Shown piece after piece: positions 8,805-16,550 of a DNA stretch of 64,000 nt (its first letter is position 1; each line of letters opens with the position of its first letter). Source of the DNA: Hahella sp. HNIBRBA332 (lineage in GTDB: Bacteria > Pseudomonadota > Gammaproteobacteria > Pseudomonadales > Oleiphilaceae); assembly GCF_030719035.1 (NCBI RefSeq), contig NZ_CP132203.1, positions 2,232,001-2,296,000 on the forward strand, written 5' to 3'. Under the pieces are notes generated by a model, which did no database searches, was not told the origin of the DNA, and saw only the letters and a program-made list of their open reading frames with translations. The position numbers and the translations under genes are program-made.

Positions 8805-9125
8805 CTAATGTCTCATGACGACATCGGGATCAAAAGTCAGGTCTTTCGTCTCTAGTTTTTTTACTCCGCGCACGGCTTTGGCGGCGCTCACAGCCGCTAT
8901 TTGTTCGTCGGCGGTGTGCAGATGGCCGGTTAACGTCACTACGCTGTCTTTAGTGCACACTCCGATGCTGAGCCCTGGCGCCTTCTTGGCGCAAAACAAC
9001 GAGGACTTAACCTTCATGGTTATCCAACTGTCTCTAAGGAAGGTGTTGGTTTCTTTTTTCGAGCTTTCTGAGTTCACGGCCGCCATTGGCGAAGCGTCTT
9101 CGGTCTCAACATTATTTTTGTCCAT
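8805..9125 (-). CDS. BON-domain protein (single domain)
   Basis: 106 aa. The ATG at 9125 is preceded by AGGAGGT, so the longer frame to 9173 is rejected. After a 35-residue variable N terminus comes one BON domain (ITMKVKSSLFCAKKAPGLS, then VVTLTGHLHTADEQIAAVSA and GVKKLETKDL). BON proteins such as OsmY and Kbp bind lipid surfaces or glycan and appear under osmotic stress. No signal peptide is evident. It is divergent from the first transglutaminase gene, with a palindromic operator-like site between (9189-9210). Confidence 0.85.
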   Translation of the reverse strand: MDKNNVETEDASPMAAVNSESSKKETNTFLRDSWITMKVKSSLFCAKKAPGLSIGVCTKDSVVTLTGHLHTADEQIAAVSAAKAVRGVKKLETKDLTFDPDVVMRH

Positions 9126-9188
9126 GATTGCACCTCCTGTTACCTGTTTCACATTGGAGTGATGAGCATACAATCGAGACTGACGGTA

Positions 9189-9210
9189 GTCGGTGCGCTA
9201 CCGCACTGAC
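9189..9210. promoter_or_regulatory. Palindromic regulatory site A
   Basis: GTCGGTGCG, 4 nt, CGCACTGAC: each half is the complement of the other except for one spacer base. It lies 64 bases upstream of the BON gene start and 187 bases before the transglutaminase start, so it could serve both. It is the best of five similar sites in the island (also 11071, 15393, 18085, 18129). Confidence 0.6.
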
Positions 9211-9237
9211 CCGTAGCGTAAGAGACTGCAAGAGACG

Positions 9238-9306
9238 GGGCCTGACAAGTGCATGTCCTGTCGGCGCAGGCAAATGGATGGATGCTATTTGTCAGCCAGA
9301 TTAATA
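9238..9306 (+). repeat. 69-bp structured element, copy 1
   Basis: It matches 45910-45978 without gaps at 56 of 69 positions. It contains a 9-bp hairpin, GGCAAATGG (9269-9277) with CTATTTGTC (9285-9293), and a weaker outer pairing of CTGACA with TGTCGG. It ends 90 bases before the transglutaminase start and probably lies in its leader. A cis-regulatory RNA or small dispersed repeat is the likely reading. Confidence 0.6.
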
Positions 9307-9396
9307 TACTGCGATTTCACCGCCCTTCGTCCGCAACGACGACCGGCGCCTGATTCTGACGGTCCCACCTCACCCCACAGGATGGCGCATTTCGGT

Positions 9397-10251
9397 ATGA
9401 AGCGATACAAGATCGGGCATGAGACAACCTATTCCTTCTTCGGCTTGGTACAGCTTTACCCGCATACGCTGCGGCTGCGCCCCAGGGAAGGCCATGAATT
9501 GCGGATCGAGTCCTCAAGGTTGGATATCTCCCCTCCGGCGACTCTGCGCTGGCATCGTGATGTGGAAGGAAATTCCGTTTCCATCGCCAGTTTTATCGAC
9601 AAAGCGAGACAGCTGAGGATATTCAGCGAAGTCTTCATACAGAAATACGATCTCGCTCCCCTTGATTTTCTGGTGGCGGACTACGCCGTCGACTATCCAT
9701 TCAACTATTTGGATGAAGACAGAGCCGTGCTCGCGCCCTACATCAATGACATGTGCGGCGCTGATAACAACGGTTTATCTGACTGGATCAGCAAGCTGTG
9801 GCGGTATGGCGAAAAAGTTCAGACCATCAGTCTTCTACTTCGATTAAACCACCACATCTTCCAGACTATCGCCTACCGCAAACGCGAGGAGGAAGGCGTT
9901 CAGAGCGCGGAACGCACTCTATTTCTTGGCTCAGGATCCTGTCGGGACTCCGCCAACCTTTTTATGGCTTGCGCCCGACGGCTGGGCTTCGCCGCCAGAT
10001 TCGTCAGCGGATATATCTATGTCAACGGTATGCCGATGCACGCGGGCTCCACGCATGCCTGGGCGGAGGTGTTCATTCCCGGAGCTGGTTGGAAAGGCTT
10101 TGACCCCACTAGAGGAACCATTGTCGGAGCTGAGCACATCGCAGTCGCTGTCGCCAGATTGCCAGAATCGATTCCCCCCATCGCGGGCGATTTTTTTGGC
10201 GTTCCCGGCTCCTCCATGGACGTAAATGTCTGGGTAACGGACATCACCTAA
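9397..10251 (+). CDS. Transglutaminase-like cysteine protein (first of a pair)
   Basis: 284 aa. The frame extends upstream to 9253, but family similarity starts at MKRYKIGHETTYSF, so I take the ATG at 9397. Residues 1-85 are the bacterial transglutaminase-like N-terminal domain (LRLRPREGHEL). The core follows with Cys in GSGSCRDSANLF, His in STHAWAEVFIPG and Asp in GFDPTRG, so the catalytic triad is intact. Such proteins are usually peptidases or amidases. No signal peptide. The usual ATP-grasp/alpha-E partner genes are absent; a second relative follows 24 bases downstream. Confidence 0.88.
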   Translation: MKRYKIGHETTYSFFGLVQLYPHTLRLRPREGHELRIESSRLDISPPATLRWHRDVEGNSVSIASFIDKARQLRIFSEVFIQKYDLAPLDFLVADYAVDYPFNYLDEDRAVLAPYINDMCGADNNGLSDWISKLWRYGEKVQTISLLLRLNHHIFQTIAYRKREEEGVQSAERTLFLGSGSCRDSANLFMACARRLGFAARFVSGYIYVNGMPMHAGSTHAWAEVFIPGAGWKGFDPTRGTIVGAEHIAVAVARLPESIPPIAGDFFGVPGSSMDVNVWVTDIT

Positions 10252-10275
10252 ACCTCCTTCCAGGAGACCTCGCCA

Positions 10276-11058
10276 ATGTGGTTAATAACAAGCTGTGAAT
10301 TCCTATTCGCCATCGAAGTCCCCACGCCGTTTATCTTGATGTTGCGACCACGAAGCGGCGCGCAACAGTGGATCGCCTTCGAAGAGTATTTACTCTTCCC
10401 AAGCGTTCCGGTTTTCGAATTTACGGACGACTACGGCAATCTTTGCCAGAGACTGGTGGCGCCGCCCGGGACGTTTAAAATTCAAACTTCCGCCAGAATC
10501 ATGACTTCCGATCATGTTGACGAGGAGCCTGGCGGCGCCTTTATAGACGTCCAGCACCTGCCTGACAGCGTCCTGAAATACCTGTTGCCCAGCCGCTACT
10601 GCGAGTCCGACTGTTTTAATGACATGGCGCGGGAAATCACCTTGAATCAGCCGCCCGGCTACGATCAGGTGGCGGAAATTGAAAACTGGCTACGTAAAAC
10701 CATTAAATTCCAACCGGGAAGCAGCTTAACGCCGCTGTCAGCGATCGAAGTGAATCAAAAGCAGGTAGGCGTATGCAGGGATCTTGCTCACCTGGGCGTC
10801 GCCCTTTGTCGCAGCCTGAGCATTCCCGCCCGTATGGTGGTGGGATATTTGCACGCACTGCGCCCTATGGAGTTGCACGCCTGGTTTGAAGCCTTCGTCG
10901 CCGGGCGCTGGTATACCTTCGACGCAACCCAGATGTCTAAACGAGGCGGCTACGTCGCGATTGGCTATGGCAGGGACGCAGCCGATGTGGCGATCTACAA
11001 CCAGTTTGGCCCAGCCGTATTCCCTATTGAGCAGAAGGTATGCGTCGCACTGGCGTAA
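10276..11058 (+). CDS. Transglutaminase-like cysteine protein (second of a pair)
   Basis: 260 aa, 24 bases after its relative and preceded by AGGAGA, so surely co-transcribed. The N-terminal beta domain (residues 1-130) is divergent. The core has Cys in GVCRDLAHLG, His in ELHAWFEAFV and Asp in TFDATQ, the full triad. It is closer to the plain transglutaminase/protease group than the upstream gene. The two may process the same substrate or form a complex; neither is exported by any visible signal. Confidence 0.88.
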   Translation: MWLITSCEFLFAIEVPTPFILMLRPRSGAQQWIAFEEYLLFPSVPVFEFTDDYGNLCQRLVAPPGTFKIQTSARIMTSDHVDEEPGGAFIDVQHLPDSVLKYLLPSRYCESDCFNDMAREITLNQPPGYDQVAEIENWLRKTIKFQPGSSLTPLSAIEVNQKQVGVCRDLAHLGVALCRSLSIPARMVVGYLHALRPMELHAWFEAFVAGRWYTFDATQMSKRGGYVAIGYGRDAADVAIYNQFGPAVFPIEQKVCVALA

Positions 11059-11070
11059 AACAAAACCAGA

Positions 11071-11092
11071 CTCTGTTCCGCACCGTACAGAC
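11071..11092 (+). promoter_or_regulatory. Palindromic regulatory site D
   Basis: CTCTGTTCC, 4 nt, CGTACAGAC. The right half fits the consensus CGYACNGAC exactly; the left half is poor. It lies 94 bases before the start of the first Crp-like regulator gene. Confidence 0.4.
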
Positions 11093-11185
11093 AACTCGCG
11101 CCGCTTATCTTCAGACTGATGACAAGGCTGCCGGAGCCTATCCATTACCCTCTATGGCCCTTGCTCGTAAACTGAGGATCCTCCC

Positions 11186-11971
11186 ATGTCCACAGCAACA
11201 GCCAACGCTCACAATCACTTGCTACAGCATCTGCCTGGCAGAGAGCGCAATAAGATAATCGAGCAAGGCGAACTTACCAAGTTCAACTTAGGCGCCGAAC
11301 TTTGCGACCCAGGCCTGAATTACCGTTACGTATACTTTCCCTTTACCGGTTTGGTTTCCCTGATGGCCAGAGTAAAAGAGCAAAAGTCTCTGATCATAGG
11401 GTTGATAGGTAACGAAGGCATGTTTGGCGCGACGCTGGCGTTAGGGATCGCCACTGCGCCAACGCAGGCTATTGTCTGTAGCGCTGGCGTCGGATTGCGC
11501 TTGCGCGCCAGCAAGTTTCGCAGAATATTGCAGGACAGCCCCTGCCTGAGACGCACGCTGAACCATTATCTGTACATGCTGATCATACAGTTGTCTCAGG
11601 AGGCCGCCTGCGTTCACTTCCATAAAGTGGAAGCCCGTTTGGCGCGCTGGCTTCTGATCGCGCTTGACCATACCCAGGAAAACCATTTTCACCTCACTCA
11701 TGAGTTTCTGGCGCTGATGCTGGGCGTGCGTCGAAGCAGCATCAGCATCGCCGCCAAAGCGTTGCAATGTAGTGAGTTGATTCGTTATACACGCGGTGAA
11801 ATATACATACTGGACCGTCACAAACTGGAAGCCGCCGCCTGTAGTTGCTACCAGACTCTGGCGGCGGAGAACTCCGCGTACTGGAATAAAGGCCTTTGGT
11901 GCGCTAACGCACCGACTCCGGGTTGGAGCAATCTCTATTATGGCTGTCACACCGGCAATTCGCCGGAATAA
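11186..11971 (+). CDS. Crp/Fnr-family transcriptional regulator
   Basis: 261 aa. Residues about 15-140 are a cyclic-nucleotide-binding-type beta roll (YVYFPFTGLVSLMARV, IGNEGMFG) without the Arg/Ser phosphate-cassette of true Crp and without Fnr iron-sulphur cysteines at the N terminus. A helix-turn-helix follows (FLALMLGVRRSSISIAAKAL). It ends with a cysteine pair (ACSCY) also seen in the second Crp-like gene at 12712. Ligand unknown. It lies in the stress island and is a natural candidate to bind the shared palindrome. Confidence 0.88.
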   Translation: MSTATANAHNHLLQHLPGRERNKIIEQGELTKFNLGAELCDPGLNYRYVYFPFTGLVSLMARVKEQKSLIIGLIGNEGMFGATLALGIATAPTQAIVCSAGVGLRLRASKFRRILQDSPCLRRTLNHYLYMLIIQLSQEAACVHFHKVEARLARWLLIALDHTQENHFHLTHEFLALMLGVRRSSISIAAKALQCSELIRYTRGEIYILDRHKLEAAACSCYQTLAAENSAYWNKGLWCANAPTPGWSNLYYGCHTGNSPE

Positions 11972-11983
11972 ATGGAGATTCAT

Positions 11984-12364
11984 ATGAACAAGGCAAGCGA
12001 TCAAAATACCAATAAAGGCGCCGCCAGGGATGATGCCAGGAAAACACCTCCGCAAGGGGGTCAATCATCGCCCCAGGCACAATCTCAAAAACATGAGCCT
12101 GGAACACAACAACAACCCCAGCACGCGAGACCGATGACGCCGCAACAACAGACGCAATCCGCCAGTATTGACGTCATAAAAGGAAAGTGGAACCAACACG
12201 TCGGAGCCGCAAAAGTCGCCTGGGGCAAGTTGACTGAAGACGAGATATTGAAGTCGGAAGGGAACGAGCAGAAATTGGCGGGACTGGTGCAGGAACGCTA
12301 TGCAATTACCCGCGACGAAGCTAACGAGCAGGTTAAAGGCTTTTTAGAGAAGTGCAAGTCTTAA
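11984..12364 (+). CDS. CsbD-family stress protein with Q/P-rich N-terminal extension
   Basis: 126 aa. The ATG at 11984 follows GGAG; an in-frame ATG at 11972 abuts the previous stop but lacks a ribosome site. Residues 1-62 are low-complexity, rich in Gln, Pro, Ser and Asn. Residues 63-126 are a normal CsbD domain (VIKGKWNQHVGAAKVAWGKL, then GLVQERYAITRDEANEQV). CsbD proteins are general-stress proteins of unknown biochemical role. The extension is unusual and resembles the tiny Q/P-rich protein at 15008. It lies 12 bases after the Crp-like gene, so likely one operon. Confidence 0.88.
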   Translation: MNKASDQNTNKGAARDDARKTPPQGGQSSPQAQSQKHEPGTQQQPQHARPMTPQQQTQSASIDVIKGKWNQHVGAAKVAWGKLTEDEILKSEGNEQKLAGLVQERYAITRDEANEQVKGFLEKCKS

Positions 12365-12711
12365 TCAACGCTTGATTTAACGTTTTGATATCACGTCAGC
12401 AAGGAGGGGTCTAAAGCTCCCCTCCTCTAACGCCGCCTTAAGCCAGCATCGAAATAAATATTGGAGACGTTCCAGCTCTGACGCAAAGAAAACAGGGCCT
12501 GTCTCTATGGGGCCGCGCCCGATAGGACTTTCAGAGTTCGCCTGATTATCCATGGAGCATTAATGGCTTAGCATTAAGGCTCACTTTTAATGAAAAGGCA
12601 TTCGCCACGACCCAGACCATAACCTCAAAGGCTTTCGCATAATAATAAGCAACGAAGCGTATAATATAAGAATCGGTATTCACCGCCACTTATTCCGGTC
12701 AACGCCAATGG
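12365..12711. other. Intergenic region with stem-loop
   Basis: No gene seen in 347 bases. A stem AGGAGGGG/CCCCTCCT (12402-12426) without a following T-run could stop transcription after csbD. A TATAAT at 12660-12665 may be the -10 box for the next regulator gene, though no good -35 box is at the right distance. Confidence 0.4.
12402..12426 (+). terminator. Putative terminator stem after csbD
   Basis: A GC-rich 8-bp stem, AGGAGGGG with CCCCTCCT, and a 9-nt loop, 38 bases after the csbD stop. The tail is not T-rich, so termination is uncertain. Confidence 0.35.
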
Positions 12712-13467
12712 ATGAAAATGGATGAGTATATGTCTCCCAGACTACAACAGAACCACCTCTTAGCCGCCCTGCCCTCACACGTTCTTAACCGACTTCGCCC
12801 CCATCTTGAATTGATTGATCTGCCGCTCGGCGCGGTGCTCTATGAATCCGGCGCCGCCATGCGTCACATCTATTTCCCAACCGACTCCATTGTCTCGCTG
12901 CTCTACGTCATGGAGAACGGCGCGTCAGCGGAGATCTCAGTGGTAGGCAATGAAGGGCTTATCGGCATCGCCGTCTTCATGGGCGGCGAAAGCACGCCCA
13001 GCCGCGCAATCGTACAAAGCGCCGGCTCCGCCTATCGCATGCCGGGCCCAAGGATAATGGAAGAATTCAATCGTCACAGCGAACTATTGCAACTGATGCT
13101 GCGCTATACGCAAGCGCTTATTACGCAAATGGCGCAGACCGCCGTCTGTAACCGCCATCATTCGATAGATCAGCAGCTGTGCCGCTGGTTGCTGCTGTCT
13201 CTGGACCGTTTATCAGACAACAAACTGACCATGACTCAGGAGCTTATCGCCAATATGCTTGGCGTGCGTCGCGAAGGTGTGACGGAGGCCGCCGGTAAGC
13301 TGCAAAAGCAGGGCATTATTGAATATCACCGCGGCCATATCACCGTTCTCAATCGGACGGAGCTTGAGAAACAATGCTGTGAATGTTACGCCGTGGTAAA
13401 AAAGGAAACTGATCGTCTACTCACCCATGCCCCTCTTGATAATGCAGTTGATTTAGGCGTCGCCTGA
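12712..13467 (+). CDS. Crp/Fnr-family transcriptional regulator (second copy)
   Basis: 251 aa. It has the same architecture as the regulator at 11186: a beta roll (HIYFPTDSIVSLLYVMENG, VGNEGLIGIAVFMGG) and a helix-turn-helix (LIANMLGVRREGVTEAAGKL). It also ends in a cysteine pair (CCECYAVV). No canonical cAMP-binding cassette and no N-terminal Cys cluster. The two recognition helices differ (RRSSISIA against RREGVTEA), so they may bind related but distinct sites. The start is set by the ATG at 12712; no strong ribosome site. Confidence 0.88.
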   Translation: MKMDEYMSPRLQQNHLLAALPSHVLNRLRPHLELIDLPLGAVLYESGAAMRHIYFPTDSIVSLLYVMENGASAEISVVGNEGLIGIAVFMGGESTPSRAIVQSAGSAYRMPGPRIMEEFNRHSELLQLMLRYTQALITQMAQTAVCNRHHSIDQQLCRWLLLSLDRLSDNKLTMTQELIANMLGVRREGVTEAAGKLQKQGIIEYHRGHITVLNRTELEKQCCECYAVVKKETDRLLTHAPLDNAVDLGVA

Positions 13468-13743
13468 ATTGCTAGCCTGCTGATATGTATCCAAACGCCA
13501 GATCTGTTTCAGCATAATATGCTTATGGCTATTCCAGCGGTATCTGGGGTCTGATAGCGCAAGGCGAAATTGATCTCAGTGAGTCGACCATGGTGATTAT
13601 TTGAGTATAATTTTAGCCATCTGCATAGCGTTGAACGACAGTGTTCGACTTTCATACCGCCTCGCTCTGAAGCGCGCCTGGAGCAAGCCAATTCAACGCG
13701 CAGTCATAGGGTTAGCCAAACCTGGAGCACACAGGAGAGCGAC

Positions 13744-14793
13744 ATGTCTTTTCAAGTGCAGTCAGATTTACGCCAAGATGACTCAGCGCTACCGGAGCAC
13801 AGCGCAGACATAAGGATAGGAAAGGAGCTGCTGATCGCCACGCAGCCCTTCGCTCGGGAAATCCGCTCGACAAGTTGGAAGCATGTCAGTACGACCTTTA
13901 TCTTGTTGTTCGTGGTGTTGACCTGCGCAGGTCTGGCGCCCTGGTGGCCGTTGCAAGGGATCTTGTCGCTGCTGGGAGCATTGCTGATGGTCAGGACCTT
14001 CATCACGTACCACGATTATATGCACGGCGCCATACTACAGAATTCCCGTCTTGCCTGGCTCATCTTCCATGTCTACGGCATTCTCGCTCTTACCCCCACC
14101 CGCTCCTGGAAAAAAAGTCACAACTACCATCACGGTCATGTGGGCATGATAAATGCCTCAAGCGTAGGGGCATTTCCGCTTATGACGACGGAAATGTGGC
14201 GAAACGCATCAAAACTGGAGCGTCTGAAATACCGCATCGAACGACATCCATTGTCAATAATGGCGGGTTACCTCACTGTATTCGCTTTCAGTATCTGTTT
14301 GCTGCCGTTTCTTCGGCGCCCAATGCAGCACTGGGATTCATTGCTTTCGATATCAGTCCATACCGCTCTGATTGCCGCTCTGTGTTGGTTCGCCAGCTTC
14401 AACGTCGCTTTTTTCGTGGTCATACTCCCAATGGCGGTGGCCTGCGCGCTAGGCTCCTATCTTTTCTTCGCCCAGCACAGCTTCAAACGCATGCATATCA
14501 TTTCACCCGAGGCATGGTCTTTTTATCGGGCCGCCATTGAGTCTTCCAGCTATATGAAACTCAATAAAGCGATGCAGTGGTTCACCGGCAACATTGGTTA
14601 TCATCACATTCATCATCTTAACGTTAGAATTCCTTTCTACCGCCTGCCTGAGGCCATGGCAGCCATTCCAGAACTCCAATCGCCGGTGACGACTTCACTT
14701 GCTCCGAAAGACATCGCGGAGTGTTTCAAAGCGAGTCTTTGGGATGAAAACTTGCAGCGCATGGTGTCCTTTCAGGCGGCGAAGTCTACCTGA
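13744..14793 (+). CDS. Membrane fatty-acid desaturase
   Basis: 349 aa, integral inner-membrane di-iron enzyme with hydrophobic helices at about 40-85, 170-200 and 205-240. The three histidine boxes are complete: HDYMHG, HNYHHGH and YHHIHH. It should introduce a double bond into acyl lipids and so adjust membrane fluidity, which fits the surrounding envelope-stress genes. AGGAG precedes the ATG. The acyl substrate and bond position cannot be read. Confidence 0.9.
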   Translation: MSFQVQSDLRQDDSALPEHSADIRIGKELLIATQPFAREIRSTSWKHVSTTFILLFVVLTCAGLAPWWPLQGILSLLGALLMVRTFITYHDYMHGAILQNSRLAWLIFHVYGILALTPTRSWKKSHNYHHGHVGMINASSVGAFPLMTTEMWRNASKLERLKYRIERHPLSIMAGYLTVFAFSICLLPFLRRPMQHWDSLLSISVHTALIAALCWFASFNVAFFVVILPMAVACALGSYLFFAQHSFKRMHIISPEAWSFYRAAIESSSYMKLNKAMQWFTGNIGYHHIHHLNVRIPFYRLPEAMAAIPELQSPVTTSLAPKDIAECFKASLWDENLQRMVSFQAAKST

Positions 14794-15007
14794 CATTCGC
14801 CAGCCTGTTTCCGCCTCGCCCTCACTGCGCCCCCCCTCTTCTTTTTTAATAACGCCCAAATGTTCGCTAGCAAACCGATACGCAGACTGGTATCTGCCAG
14901 CATGGAGCAAGAGCCTGTAGTTATTGCGCTCAAGGTCGCCGCCCAAACCCAAGGATTTGGCGTGGCTCCATACAAGCCCACAGGACTATGTCCGTATAGG
15001 TAACAAT

Positions 15008-15136
15008 ATGAATCCCCAATCACAACAGCCGAAAAAGGATCAACCCCATCAACCCGAAGTGCAGCCGCAACAACCTCAGCAACCGGCGCACCCGCAGGAA
15101 AAGAAACCCGCCAAAGATGCGGACAAGCAACGCTGA
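15008..15136 (+). CDS. Tiny Q/P-rich protein
   Basis: 42 aa from the ATG at 15008, after TAGGTAAC. It is composed almost wholly of Gln, Pro, Lys, His and Asp, is presumably disordered and has no hydrophobic residues to speak of. Its composition resembles the N-terminal extension of the CsbD protein in this island. The TGA stop is followed by C and then 46 more open codons in the same frame (ITAQKTQDPVWLLDRGQL...) ending at 15277, so either readthrough or an old nonsense mutation is possible. Confidence 0.5.
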   Translation: MNPQSQQPKKDQPHQPEVQPQQPQQPAHPQEKKPAKDADKQR

Positions 15137-15288
15137 CTCATCACGGCTCAGAAGACGCAAGATCCAGTATGGTTGCTGGATCGAGGCCAGTTGATGGAGA
15201 GAAGGACGGTTAATCAGTTAGGCTGGTTACAGTCTCGCTATAAAGTCCGCATCATTGAGGGCGATATGAGCATCTGATGGCTGTCGCC

Positions 15289-15312
15289 AAAGGCTTCTTA
15301 AACGCCTTTTTT
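15289..15312 (+). terminator. Putative intrinsic terminator
   Basis: Stem AAAGGC/GCCTTT with a 9-nt loop, followed by further T residues. It lies 153 bases after the tiny Q/P-rich gene and 12 bases after the in-frame extension. Confidence 0.45.
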
Positions 15313-15392
15313 AAGCACACTGGGACACAACATATTTTCCTGGTGTGCTGCCCCCGCATTTATTTCGCCTCTCACCCAACAAGTCTGAATGG

Positions 15393-15414
15393 CTATGTAC
15401 GGTAACGCACTGAC
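15393..15414 (+). promoter_or_regulatory. Palindromic regulatory site B
   Basis: CTATGTACG, 4 nt, CGCACTGAC. It shares the core GTRCG-N4-CGYAC and the TGAC tail with site A. It ends 65 bases before the hflK start, a usual place for an activator or repressor site. Confidence 0.55.
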
Positions 15415-15479
15415 CCCAGCGTCACTTTTTATTTAGTCTTGCGTTAACAGCCTTGCCAACCTGAAGAAGGCGCATTCTC

Positions 15480-16550
15480 ATGACCAAGCCATACGCGAAC
15501 GATGAGCCGGACCCGTGGGCTCAACCCAAGGGACTCAGCAGAGACGTGGAAAAACAATTCCTTCAAACCAAACGCCTCATCGGCGACATGATGCCGAAAG
15601 GCGGACTGGGCGGTTATCTCATCCCCATATTGCTGCTTCTAGCGATAGTTGGCGTCTGGACAGCTTACTACACCGTTCCCAGCGACTCCGTCGCCATTGT
15701 CCAGCGTTTTGGAAAATACCTCAAAGAAGTCCCTCCCGGGCTGCATTTTAAACTTCCATTTCAAGCGGATATCGCCACCATTGTGCCCGTGAAACGACAG
15801 TTAAAGCAGGAATTCGGATTTACCACGCCGGGCGCCACCGATCCGAACCAAAGCCCCCGCCTGCGAGACACAAAACGAGAGACTCAAATGGTCACTGGCG
15901 ACCTCAACGCCGCCCTGGTCGAATGGGTGATTCAGTATAGGATTTCCGATCCTGTAAAGTTTTTGTTTGAGGTTCGCGAACCCAGTGAAACCCTGCGTTA
16001 TGTTTCCGAGTCCGTCATGCGTGAAGTGGTGGGAGATCGCACCGTGGATGAGGTCATTACTATTGGGCGCCAGGAAATTGAAAGCCAGGCCCTTATCAAG
16101 ATGCAGGAGCTGGCGACTCAATACGTCATGGGCCTTAGTATCGACCAAGTCCAACTGAAAAATATCAACCCGCCGCAACCTGTTCAGCAATCCTTCAATG
16201 AAGTTAATCAGGCGCAACAGGAAAAAGAAAAACTGATCAACGAAGCCCGTCGGGAATACAACAGAGTCATCCCTCTGGCGCAGGGTCAAAAAGACCAGCG
16301 CATTCGTGAAGCCGACGGCTACAGGCTTAAACGCATTAATGAGGCTGAAGGCGATGTCGCCCGCTTCAACGCCTTATTCAAGGAGTACAGCAAAGCGCCC
16401 GAAGTCACCCGACGACGTATTTATTTGGAAACTCTGCAGGAGGTGATGCCCGGCGTTCACAGCAAGATCATTATCGATGGGGAGAGCGGAGGCGTCCTTC
16501 CCTTCCTGAATCTCAACAATCCGTTACCGGTATCCAGCCATGAAAGGTAA
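15480..16550 (+). CDS. hflK: HflK-like membrane protease regulator (SPFH/Band 7)
   Basis: 356 aa. An N-terminal cytoplasmic stretch (residues 1-45, DEPDPWAQPKGL) precedes one membrane helix (about 45-65, YLIPILLLLAIVGVWTAYY). Then comes an SPFH domain (SVAIVQRFGKYLKEVPPGLH) and a long charged coiled coil (QEKEKLINEARREYNRVIP). With HflC it should form a ring around FtsH and modulate membrane-protein turnover. It lacks the Gly-rich N terminus of E. coli HflK and is not next to hfq/hflX, so this may be a second, stress-linked hflKC copy. It overlaps hflC by 11 bases. Confidence 0.9.
   Translation: MTKPYANDEPDPWAQPKGLSRDVEKQFLQTKRLIGDMMPKGGLGGYLIPILLLLAIVGVWTAYYTVPSDSVAIVQRFGKYLKEVPPGLHFKLPFQADIATIVPVKRQLKQEFGFTTPGATDPNQSPRLRDTKRETQMVTGDLNAALVEWVIQYRISDPVKFLFEVREPSETLRYVSESVMREVVGDRTVDEVITIGRQEIESQALIKMQELATQYVMGLSIDQVQLKNINPPQPVQQSFNEVNQAQQEKEKLINEARREYNRVIPLAQGQKDQRIREADGYRLKRINEAEGDVARFNALFKEYSKAPEVTRRRIYLETLQEVMPGVHSKIIIDGESGGVLPFLNLNNPLPVSSHER

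Larger units (their letters stand above)
14794..15479. other. Long intergenic region with a tiny gene, terminator and operator
   Basis: It holds the 42-aa Q/P-rich gene (15008-15136), an in-frame open stretch after its TGA (to 15277), a terminator-like hairpin (15289-15312) and palindrome B (15393-15414). I see nothing else. Confidence 0.5.

Noticed and set aside
9238..9306. c-di-GMP (GEMM) or other known riboswitch
   Set aside because: The conserved core bases of GEMM and of the common riboswitches I know are absent; kept only as an unnamed structured element.
12496..12507. GGGCCTGTCTC shared with 32687 as a third copy of the 69-bp element
   Set aside because: Only about 11 bases match; the hairpin arms are missing in both places.
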